Shown here one piece after another: positions 39,101 to 45,211 of a stretch of 64,000 nucleotides of DNA. The notes beneath the pieces are model-generated. The model worked only from the letters and a program-made list of their open reading frames with translations, was not told where the DNA came from and made no database searches. Each line of letters opens with the position of its first letter. Within the stretch, counting starts at the first letter, position 1. A program made the translations under genes and the position numbers. This stretch comes from Aeromicrobium massiliense JC14 (GTDB lineage: Bacteria; Actinomycetota; Actinomycetes; Propionibacteriales; Nocardioidaceae): the NCBI RefSeq assembly GCF_000312105.1, contig NZ_HE978636.1:628534-692533 (forward strand). Reading direction: 5' to 3'.

Positions 39101-39560
39101 TCTGCTTCACCGAGGACGACATGGAGGCGAAGGGGTAGGCGAAGCTGCGGACCTTCAAGCCCCAGCTCTTGAGCGTCGAGCGGTCCTGGCAGACCTCGCG
39201 CTTCACCTCTCCTGCGGGCAGGGTCGCCAGGTCCGGGTGGGTGACGGTGTGGCCGCCGACCTCGTGCCCGGACGCCTGCAGCGCCAGCAGGTCGGCCTTG
39301 GTCATGAAGCCGGCGTCGTCGATCGTGCCGGAGTTGACGTAGAACGTGCCGACCTGGTCGCGCGCGTCCAGGAGGGACGCCGCGACCTTCTGGTCGATGT
39401 TTCCGTCGTCGAAGGTCAGGCTGACGACGGCGGTGCCGGCAGCGCGGGCGGTCGTCGCGGTGGCGACGACCGACAGGAAGCCCGCCACGAGCGCGAGCAC
39501 CGCCACGAGGGCGGTGGACGCGCGCGCGGAGCGGGCGCGGGGGATGGGTGTCGAGTGCAC
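36198..39560 (-). CDS. Secreted multidomain polysaccharide deacetylase with bacterial Ig-like repeats
   Basis: A 1120-residue exoprotein. The signal peptide ends at about residue 40 (TARA-AG). A NodB/CE4 deacetylase follows (about 44-250) with TFDDG (49-53), HTVTH metal histidines (104-108), the FAYPF segment (140-144) and YTFH (224-227). It would remove acetyl groups from a glycan such as chitin-like polymers or peptidoglycan. A carbohydrate-binding jelly-roll-like domain (about 285-440) comes next, then three roughly 160-residue repeats (about 455-925) with GWY and EYxLxxGAWxxYTxPV motifs typical of OmpL47/chitobiase-like modules, and two Ig-like domains to the C-terminus. GTG 39560 has AAGGAG upstream. 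No sortase motif or anchor is visible, so the protein is probably released. Confidence 0.85.
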   Translation of the reverse strand: MHSTPIPRARSARASTALVAVLALVAGFLSVVATATTARAAGTAVVSLTFDDGNIDQKVAASLLDARDQVGTFYVNSGTIDDAGFMTKADLLALQASGHEVGGHTVTHPDLATLPAGEVKREVCQDRSTLKSWGLKVRSFAYPFASMSSSVKQTVKDCGYNSARNLGDIESRFGCAGCAKAETMPPADPFETKALDQFDDTWTLDDLKAGVTNAEGASGGWVQYTFHRVCESGCGELSITPTVLAQFLDWLKARGTVTKTVGDVIGGDDKPAVDGGTSTPNPDSSGLTNPGFETLVEGGKPVCWQTNGWGSNTAAFDVVSPGRTGNRAGRVTMTAYTDGDAKWTPALDLGSCAPEAVKGAQYVLRGWYKSTTATQYEVYLRNSAGSWSYWASSPSFPASTGWSSASFTTPAIPDDTTGISFGLNIGAVGELVVDDFSITSTKPLSTASATPATPDGAAGWYRTAPKVTVSTSTNNAVREYALNGGAWRTYNAPVTIAEGTSTFAHRARTFFTAGDATTMTFKVDTVRPTVSGTFDAATRKVTVNGLDATSGVASREYKVDAGAWTPYTAAVALDGAAHSVTMRATDTAGNVSEEKTLAVPKAPVVTSATVAPAAADGTGGWYRSAPKVTLSVESGAPGTVAEHRIGDGPWTGYTAPFTVPDGDVTVQYRGRDASETEAAHTLALKVDTVKPTITPQWDEEARTMAATATDGTSGLQGLEYRLGDGAWTSYTGPVAVGAKATSVGFRATDRAGNVTTETVPVGKIALQSRASLDPKDPDGAAGWYVKAPKLVLEVVRGDDDARLEYSLDGTTWKPYTEPVTVPEGRTKVDYRSVDDGATEATRSLDVKVDTEVPQARATWDAATRTVRATATDATSGVASIEYRLGTDAWKAYTGPVQVGADAGTVQVRATDAAGNVSAPQSVQAPVKVGAARITVRLADSSVRYGTRVSGVVMVASDRGASTGSVDLLVDGRRATRVTLRGGRATFSVRTDGLRVGRHTLTARYGGDRVTSAGEKRLSMSVAKARAKVQLSLSPRTVQDGSRFTARVRLSVPGTSVRPTGTVRLTVGGRTVTVRVTERDRGRVSIRLRAPRREGSVSVTASYRGSSTVGKATDRERLRVR
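36801..38189 (-). repeat. Three in-frame ~480-bp protein-coding repeats within the deacetylase gene
   Basis: Units begin at residues 459, 620 and 782 with GWYRTAPKVTV, GWYRSAPKVTL and GWYVKAPKLVL. Each ends in a module with (A/G)TSG-x-EY-x-AW-x-YTGPV followed by RATDxAGNV. Spacing is about 161 residues, indicating internal duplication. Confidence 0.85.
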
Positions 39561-39756
39561 GGGAGTGCTCCTTGTCTGCTGGAGCCCGCCGCCGGGGTGG
39601 ACGTCCGCCGGTGGGCCTGACGGTCGCCGTCCGGCTCGGCCGGGGCAGGGTCAGGCGGCTCCTCCACCGTCGAGTGGGCATCCACCGCGGTCAACGAGAA
39701 CCGGGCAAGACTGCGGCCCCCCGCCCGGGTCGGACGGAGGGCCGCAAGCAGACGCA

Positions 39757-39790
39757 GGCGGGCCCCGCACCCGAAGGTGCGGGGCCCGCC
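39757..39790 (-). terminator. Perfect 15-bp terminator with CGAA loop
   Basis: Bases 39757-39771 pair with 39776-39790 around CGAA. It lies just beyond the stop of the DUF3618 gene and ends the YtxH-holin-DUF3618 transcript. The rest of 39561-39802 holds the deacetylase promoter; nothing else is recognisable. Confidence 0.88.
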
Positions 39791-39802
39791 GAGGTGGGTG
39801 GT

Positions 39803-39988
39803 CTAGCGGCGCAGGTGCTGCACCACGAGGCCGACGACCGCGCCGGCGGCGAGGCCGGCGAGGACGACGAGCGGCGCCTTGAGCCGCTGCTCGGTGGCCT
39901 CGACCTTGGCGGTCAGCGCGTCGACCGTGGCGGCCAGGTCGGCCCGGGTCTGCTCGATCTCGTGCTCGATGCGGCTGGTCTCAGACAT
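39803..39988 (-). CDS. DUF3618 family small membrane protein
   Basis: 61 residues: a charged amphipathic helix with the DUF3618 pattern IEHEIEQTRADLAATVDALT, then one membrane helix (VVLAGLAAGAVVGLVVQHL). It overlaps the upstream gene by 8 bp and is the last of three coupled membrane-protein genes. Function unknown. Confidence 0.85.
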   Translation of the reverse strand: MSETSRIEHEIEQTRADLAATVDALTAKVEATEQRLKAPLVVLAGLAAGAVVGLVVQHLRR

Positions 39989-40373
39989 GACGCTCCTTCG
40001 CGGCCTCGACGTCGGCCTTGACGCTCTCGACCCGGTTGCCCGGGAAGCTCGGTGCCTTGTCGACGTTCTTCTTGCCGACCAGGGCCAGCACGCCGGCGAC
40101 GGCGAACAGGACGACGGCGACGATCAGCGCGGCGAGCCACGCGTCCAGCGCGGCCGCCAGCCCCAGGACCGCGGCGGCGATGAGCACGCCGAGCCCGTAG
40201 AGCGCGACGAGCCCGGCGCCACCGAACATGCCGGCGCCGATCCCGTAGCGCTTGCCGGCCTCGCTCATCTCCGCCCTCGCCAGGCGCATCTCGTCCCTCA
40301 CGAGGGTCGAGACCTGCTCGCTCAGCGCGCTGAGCAGCTCACCGGTCGAGCGGTCCTGCGGCGCGCCGGTCAC
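39981..40373 (-). CDS. Holin-like DUF1469 (phage holin superfamily III) membrane protein
   Basis: 130 residues. The N-terminal helix TGELLSALSEQVSTLVRDEMRLARAEM is typical of this family (consecutive blocks), followed by two membrane hairpin helices (about 48-75 and 78-105) and a basic tail. Despite the name, chromosomal members have no demonstrated lytic role. The GTG start overlaps the YtxH-like gene stop by 4 nt. Confidence 0.82.
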   Translation of the reverse strand: MTGAPQDRSTGELLSALSEQVSTLVRDEMRLARAEMSEAGKRYGIGAGMFGGAGLVALYGLGVLIAAAVLGLAAALDAWLAALIVAVVLFAVAGVLALVGKKNVDKAPSFPGNRVESVKADVEAAKERHV

Positions 40374-40702
40374 GGCTGCTGGGGGTCGACCGGGTCGCCG
40401 TGGGTCGACGACGGGCTGCCGGCCGAGCCGGACGGGGTGGAGCCCGAGCCGGAGTCCGACGAGCCGGAGAGCTTGCTGCTCGCGGCGTCCTTGGCCTGGC
40501 TGGCCGCGTCGGTGGCCTTGCTGCCCAGGTCGCTGGCGGTGCTCTTGGCGTACGTCGTCGCGTCGTCGACGGCCGACTGGACCTGGGGCTTGCGCCAGAT
40601 CTTGTCCGCCTGGCTCTTGATCTGCTCGTAGCGCTCGCGGCCCGCGCGGGTGCCCAGCACGTAGCCGACGCCGGCCGAGGCCAGCAGGGTGATCTTCTTC
40701 AC
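40370..40702 (-). CDS. YtxH-like membrane protein
   Basis: 110 residues. The N-terminal segment VKKITLLASAGVGYVLG is a membrane helix; a coiled region follows with RAGRERYEQIKSQADKIW and Ala/Ser-rich heptads, then a low-complexity Ser/Gly tail. This architecture is that of YtxH/general-stress-like actinobacterial proteins. GTG 40702 has AGGAG upstream; the longer open frame is a shadow of the benE gene. Confidence 0.75.
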   Translation of the reverse strand: MKKITLLASAGVGYVLGTRAGRERYEQIKSQADKIWRKPQVQSAVDDATTYAKSTASDLGSKATDAASQAKDAASSKLSGSSDSGSGSTPSGSAGSPSSTHGDPVDPQQP

Positions 40703-40713
40703 TCGTACCACTC

Positions 40714-41913
40714 CTAGGTGTCGGTGGGTGGACCTCCATCGTGCGACGGCTGGGCGCGGCGCGCCTCTCGAAGCGTCCGTGCGCGGACCAGCAGGTGGAC
40801 GGCCACCCCGGCCACCAGGGACCAGAACGCGGCCCCGACACCGGCGAGCGCGGTGCCCGACGCGGCCACCACGAACGTGACCACGGCGGCCTCGCGCGAG
40901 GCCGGGTCGGACGTCGCCGCCGCGAGGGCCGAGCCCAGCACCGGGACGAGCGCCAGCCCGGCCGCGGCCTGCACGACACCGGCCGGCGCGGACGTCACGA
41001 GGGCGACCAGGGAGGCCGACACGACGGCCAGCACGAGGTAGGCGCCGCCGGCCGAGAGCGCGGCGCGCCAGCGGCGCGAGGGGTCGGGTCCGGCGTCGGT
41101 GCCGGCGGCGAGCGCGGCGCTGATGGCGGCCAGGTTCACCGCGTGCCCGCCGAACGGCGCGGCCGCCACGGTGCCCAGCCCGGTGGTCAGCATCGCGGGC
41201 CGCCACGGGACGTCGTAGCCGTGGGCCCGCATGACCGCCACGCCGGGGACGTTCTGCGACGCCATGGTCACCACGAACAGCGGCAGGGCCACCCCGACGA
41301 CGCCGCCGACGGTGAGCACGGGGGTCGTCCAGGCCAGGTCGGGGGCCACGACCAGGGCCGCGTCGGGCCCGGAGGCCACGGCCACGACCAGGGCGGCGAC
41401 GAGCGCACCCGGTGCCGCCCAGCGGGGAGACGCCAGGACGAGCACGAGCCAGGCGGCCAGCACGGGCACGACCGGCCAGGCGTCCTGCTCGAGCGACCGC
41501 ACCGGGGCCAGGCACAGCGGCAGGACCACGCCGGCGAGCATCGCCTGCGCGACCGGCACCGGCACCCGTGCGACGAGCCCGCCGAGCGCCGGCCACAGCG
41601 CGGTGAGCAGGACGAGCAGGCCGCAGACGCCGAAGCCGCCGACCGCGGCGGCCCAGCCGCCGTCGACCTGTCCGGTCGAAGCGAGCAGCGCGGCGCCGGG
41701 GGTCGACCAGGCGAGGGTCAGCGGCTGGCGGTGGCGCAGGGCCAGGACGAGCATGCCCAGGCCCTGGACGACGCACAGCGCCAGCAGGCCGGACGCGGCC
41801 TGGTCGGTGGATGCGCCGACCGCGACGAGCCCGGCGAGGACGACGGCGAACGAGCTGGTGAAGCCCACCAGGGCGGCCACCAGCCCGGCGACGTACGGAC
41901 GGCTGTCGCGCAT
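40714..41913 (-). CDS. BenE-family benzoate/H+ symporter-like transporter
   Basis: A 399-residue membrane protein with about 12 helices. The BenE signature TMASQNVPGVAVMRAHGY and the region GHAVNLAAISAAL are present, with the N-terminal block LVGFTSSFAVVLAG. Family members import benzoate with protons, but no benzoate catabolic genes are in the window, so the substrate is uncertain. ATG 41913 has GGAGGG upstream. Confidence 0.87.
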   Translation of the reverse strand: MRDSRPYVAGLVAALVGFTSSFAVVLAGLVAVGASTDQAASGLLALCVVQGLGMLVLALRHRQPLTLAWSTPGAALLASTGQVDGGWAAAVGGFGVCGLLVLLTALWPALGGLVARVPVPVAQAMLAGVVLPLCLAPVRSLEQDAWPVVPVLAAWLVLVLASPRWAAPGALVAALVVAVASGPDAALVVAPDLAWTTPVLTVGGVVGVALPLFVVTMASQNVPGVAVMRAHGYDVPWRPAMLTTGLGTVAAAPFGGHAVNLAAISAALAAGTDAGPDPSRRWRAALSAGGAYLVLAVVSASLVALVTSAPAGVVQAAAGLALVPVLGSALAAATSDPASREAAVVTFVVAASGTALAGVGAAFWSLVAGVAVHLLVRARTLREARRAQPSHDGGPPTDT

Positions 41914-41924
41914 GCACCCTCCGA

Positions 41925-41963
41925 TCGGCGCGGGACGCGACGAGCCTAGGGCGTCCGCGCCGA
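41925..41963 (-). terminator. Hairpin ending the glycan/partner-switch operon
   Basis: A 13-bp stem with a one-base bulge (41925-41938 with 41951-41963) and a 12-nt loop, just downstream of the leftward GH26-OpgC gene and upstream of benE. Confidence 0.55.
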
Positions 41964-41980
41964 CCGGGGTGCCCGACGGC

Positions 41981-44449
41981 TCAGCGTGGGATGACCGAGA
42001 ACAGGAACCGCTTCTTGACCATGACCCAGATGGTCAGGATGACCGCCGTGTGCACGAGCGCGCCCTGCCAGATGCTCATGCGGTCCAGGCCGGGGATGTT
42101 GCCCACGGCCAGCACGAAGAACACGTGGACGATGAACACGTACAGGCTGGCCTGGCCGAGCGGGATCCACAGCCAGCCGATGGCCGCGTTCACCGGCTTC
42201 CAGCAGGTCGTGAGGAAGGCGTACGCGACCACGACCATGACCGCGAGGTCGAGCAGCCGGCCCCACTGCAGGAACACCCGGATGTACGCGTGGTCGTACA
42301 GGTAGCCGTACGCGTTCGCCGGCAGCAGGTCGGGCCGCACCTCGAAGCGGTGGCACAGCCACAGGTAGCCCAGCGCCGCGGCGTACCCGACGACGACCAC
42401 GCCGACGAGGACCTTGCCCAGGCGGGTGGTGAGCGCCCGCTGGATCGGCCGCCGGTAGTGGCCCAGCACGAGCCCGTGCACGAACGGCAGCTGCCAGGTC
42501 AGCAGCGGGAAGACGTCCTGGAACTGCGAGGGCAGCACGCGGACGCCGTAGGCCGCGTCGAGCAGGTACAGCCCCCAGCTCACCGCCAGGACCAGCCACC
42601 ACAGGCCCCGCCGGACGAACCACATGATGACCGGCAGCAGCAGGCTCAGGACGACGAACAGACCCATGATGTTGAAGACCCACGGGCCGATCTGCAGCAG
42701 GAGCAGCTGCTTCACCGCGTACCAGGGCGGCGGGTAGTCGAACAGCCGCGGCGCGTTGGCGTACAGGTCGTAGACGGTGCCCGACGCGCCCTCGCCCTCG
42801 GCACCCGTGCCGCGGTCGGTGAACGTGGTGATGACGGACGCGTCGACGAACGGCAGCAGGCTGAGCAGGTAGACGATCATCACGACCGCCAGCGCGACCA
42901 GGTACTGCTTGCGCGCCCGGCGCCACATCGTGACCGCGGTGGCCCACTCCCCGAACCGCTTCACCGTGGGCGCGTAGATCATGCCCAGCACGACGCCGGA
43001 CAGAAGCACGAACATCTCCGCGCCGGTGATGGCGCCGATCGCGTTGAGCGTCACGTACGAGTACGGCCCGCTGACCTCGATGTGGGTGATGACGACGGCC
43101 AGGATGATCCAGCCGCGGAACAGGTCGAGCCGGCGGTCGCGCGGGTCGTCCTCGTCCGGGTATCGCCACGAGCGGAGGTAGCGGCCGGCGAGCCCGGAGA
43201 ACAGGTAGGCGACGGCGAGCAGCACGACGCACAGGACGATCCAGCCCATCTCGGCGCTGACGTCGTCGGGCTGCCAACCCTGCTGGCTGGCCTCGTTGCC
43301 GGTCTCCTGGTCCAGGACGCGGGTCACCGGCCCGAGCTCGACGCTCGAGTCCTCGAGGTCGGCCCGCAGGTCGTCGGCCAGCTCGTCGCGGTGGACGGCC
43401 CGCCAGTCGACCACGTCGCCGTCGGCCTCGGCCTCCTGCCGGCGCAGCTCGAGCCAGGTGACGCCGGCGATGCGCGGGTGCGACGGCAGCTCGGCGAGCA
43501 CCTGGCGCCACCACGTCCGCTTGACGTCGAGCTCGTCGTCGCCGCCCCGGGACTCGGTGTTGAACAGCGCACCGGTCTCGACCAGCATCGGCTGGTCGCG
43601 ACCCTCGGCGAACCGCTCGTAGAACGCGCGCCGGCGGCGCTCGTCGCCGTAGCCGGCCTGCTCGTCCAGCCGGGCCGCGAAGTCGCCGTCGTCGGGGCGG
43701 ACGTTCTCGCCGAAGTCCTGCACCTCGCCGAAGTGGTAGAGCGACAGCCCGACCCAGTCGACCGCCGCGTCGCCGGGGTAGTACGGCCCGTAGGGGTCGT
43801 CGGCCTCGGTGACGTCGCCGTCGTCGTCGGTGTCCAGCGCCGCCGAGCGCTCGGGGTCGACGGTCTCCAGCGCCCCGTACGCCGTGCCGTACGGGTACCC
43901 GGCGCCGTAGGCCGGCGACCAGACCATCGCCGCGTTCGGGGCCTCGGCGTGCACCGCGTCGGCGACGACGCGGAACGCGCGCCGGTAGTCGGCCGGCGAC
44001 TGGCCCCAGGTGACCCAGCTGGCGTTCATCTCCGGCGCGAAGCGCACCAGGACGTCGGCGTCGCGCTCGCGCTCGAGCGCGTCCAGCCGGCCGGCGAGAC
44101 GCTGCGCGTCCTGCTCGGACAGCTGGTCGAGCAGGACCTGGGGCTGCAGCTCGACGACGGCCACGGCGCCCTGCGAGGTCGCCTGCTGGACGAACTGGTC
44201 CAGGTAGGTGACGTCGTCGTCGGTCAGCGGGTAGTGCACCCGCTGGGCGTACAGCGACGGCGTGGCGCCCAGGCGCTCGGCGTAGCCGGTGGCGGTCTGC
44301 TTCTCCCAGTCCAGGTTCGGCCCGAACCAGGCGCGGCCCTCGTCGGGGCCTTCCGGCGCCGCCTGGGCCGGGCCGCCGACCAGGGTCAGCAGCAGGCCGA
44401 GGACGGCGGTGAGGAGCAGGCGGACGGTCGCGGGGGAACGATCCGTCAC
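41981..44449 (-). CDS. Secreted GH26-like glycoside hydrolase fused to OpgC-type acyltransferase
   Basis: 822 residues in one frame. After a signal peptide (cleavage near AQA-AP, residue 30), residues 35-350 resemble GH26 beta-mannanase-type hydrolases. The acid/base candidate is in RFAPEMN (Glu 140), the barrel strand motif is VDWVGLSLYHFGE, and the nucleophile candidate is in PMLVETG (Glu 291). A DTDDDGDVTEAD calcium-loop-like insert lies at 206-217. From about residue 400 the protein has ten or more membrane helices matching OpgC: RLDLFRGWIILAVVITHIE with its conserved His, and FVLLSGVVLGMIY. OpgC transfers succinyl groups to periplasmic glucans in proteobacteria. A hydrolase facing outside joined to an acyl-transferring membrane domain suggests tailoring of an exported polysaccharide. 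GTG 44449 overlaps the kinase gene. Confidence 0.8.
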   Translation of the reverse strand: MTDRSPATVRLLLTAVLGLLLTLVGGPAQAAPEGPDEGRAWFGPNLDWEKQTATGYAERLGATPSLYAQRVHYPLTDDDVTYLDQFVQQATSQGAVAVVELQPQVLLDQLSEQDAQRLAGRLDALERERDADVLVRFAPEMNASWVTWGQSPADYRRAFRVVADAVHAEAPNAAMVWSPAYGAGYPYGTAYGALETVDPERSAALDTDDDGDVTEADDPYGPYYPGDAAVDWVGLSLYHFGEVQDFGENVRPDDGDFAARLDEQAGYGDERRRRAFYERFAEGRDQPMLVETGALFNTESRGGDDELDVKRTWWRQVLAELPSHPRIAGVTWLELRRQEAEADGDVVDWRAVHRDELADDLRADLEDSSVELGPVTRVLDQETGNEASQQGWQPDDVSAEMGWIVLCVVLLAVAYLFSGLAGRYLRSWRYPDEDDPRDRRLDLFRGWIILAVVITHIEVSGPYSYVTLNAIGAITGAEMFVLLSGVVLGMIYAPTVKRFGEWATAVTMWRRARKQYLVALAVVMIVYLLSLLPFVDASVITTFTDRGTGAEGEGASGTVYDLYANAPRLFDYPPPWYAVKQLLLLQIGPWVFNIMGLFVVLSLLLPVIMWFVRRGLWWLVLAVSWGLYLLDAAYGVRVLPSQFQDVFPLLTWQLPFVHGLVLGHYRRPIQRALTTRLGKVLVGVVVVGYAAALGYLWLCHRFEVRPDLLPANAYGYLYDHAYIRVFLQWGRLLDLAVMVVVAYAFLTTCWKPVNAAIGWLWIPLGQASLYVFIVHVFFVLAVGNIPGLDRMSIWQGALVHTAVILTIWVMVKKRFLFSVIPR

Positions 44450-44883
44450 GCGCCGCCCCGACGGCAGCTCAGCCGCCAGTGGTTGCGCCCCGACAGCCGC
44501 TCGTAGTCGAGCTGGTCGACCGCGGCGAGCGCCAGCGCGAGCCCGCGGCCGGACTCGGCGTCCAGGTCGGGGTCGGGCATCGTCACGTCGCTGAGGTCGA
44601 TGGCCACCGGCAGCCCGTTGTCGACGAACTCGGCCCCCACCTCCTCGTCGCTGCACCACACCGTCACGTGGACGCGCCGGCTGTCCGAGCCCGGCGGGTC
44701 GAGCCGGCGGGTGTGCTTGGCGATGTTGCCGATGACCTCGGCGACGGCGGTCTCCAGCCGGATGCGGTCGAGGTCGCCGACGTCCGGGGCCTGCTCCCAC
44801 AGCGTCTGGAGCAGGTCCTGGGTCTGGTCGACCGCGGTCTCGTCGGCACCGGTGGCAAGGGTGAGGCGCACCGGCTCAGCCAT
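44446..44883 (-). CDS. RsbW-like ATP-binding anti-sigma/serine kinase
   Basis: 145 residues with a GHKL ATPase domain: N box VAEVIGNIAKH, G1 box EFVDNGLPV and G2 box ESGRGLALALA. Such proteins bind a target (often a sigma factor) and phosphorylate a STAS antagonist. It is encoded between its presumed antagonist (STAS, 8-bp overlap) and the GH26-OpgC gene (4-bp overlap), with a GAF-SpoIIE phosphatase three genes upstream. No sigma gene is in the operon. Confidence 0.88.
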   Translation of the reverse strand: MAEPVRLTLATGADETAVDQTQDLLQTLWEQAPDVGDLDRIRLETAVAEVIGNIAKHTRRLDPPGSDSRRVHVTVWCSDEEVGAEFVDNGLPVAIDLSDVTMPDPDLDAESGRGLALALAAVDQLDYERLSGRNHWRLSCRRGGA

Positions 44884-45211
44884 CGAAGGCTCCGTCCACC
44901 GACTCCCGCGGGCGCAGGACCTTGTCCATGTTGGTGAGGCCCAGGACGGTGACGACCTGCTGGGTGGGCCGGGCGATCCGCAGGTCCCCGCCGGCCTGGC
45001 GGGCCGACTTCAGGCCCGCGACCAGGGCGCCGAGCCCCGACGAGTCCAGGAACGTGGTCTCGGCCAGGTCGACGACCACCTTGGTGGTGCCGGCGTCCAC
45101 CAGCTCGGACACCGCGGTGCGCAGCTGCTTGGCCGAGACCATGTTCAACCGGCCCTTCGGTGTCACGACACCGATGCCCCGGGCATCGGTCCTCACGTCA
45201 AAGTCGGTCAT
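44876..45211 (-). CDS. STAS-domain anti-sigma factor antagonist
   Basis: 111 residues, a single STAS fold. The predicted phosphorylation site is in TTFLDSSGLGALV (Ser after Asp), identical in form to SpoIIAA/RsbV. Unphosphorylated, it would sequester the adjacent kinase; the upstream SpoIIE-type phosphatase would reactivate it. It overlaps the glycosyltransferase gene by 14 bp and the kinase gene by 8 bp. Confidence 0.9.
   Translation of the reverse strand: MTDFDVRTDARGIGVVTPKGRLNMVSAKQLRTAVSELVDAGTTKVVVDLAETTFLDSSGLGALVAGLKSARQAGGDLRIARPTQQVVTVLGLTNMDKVLRPRESVDGAFDG

Noticed and set aside
36567..39620. 1017-codon plus-strand open frame opposite the deacetylase gene
   Set aside because: Arg/Gly/His-rich shadow of the repeat-bearing gene; the minus strand has a signal peptide and catalytic motifs.
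39981..40373. Holin-like gene as evidence of a prophage
   Set aside because: No phage genes or attachment repeats nearby; chromosomal DUF1469 proteins commonly stand with YtxH-like and DUF3618 genes.
41231..44506. 1091-codon plus-strand open frame opposite benE and the GH26-OpgC gene
   Set aside because: Low-complexity translation (His, Asp, Gln runs) and two clear genes on the other strand.
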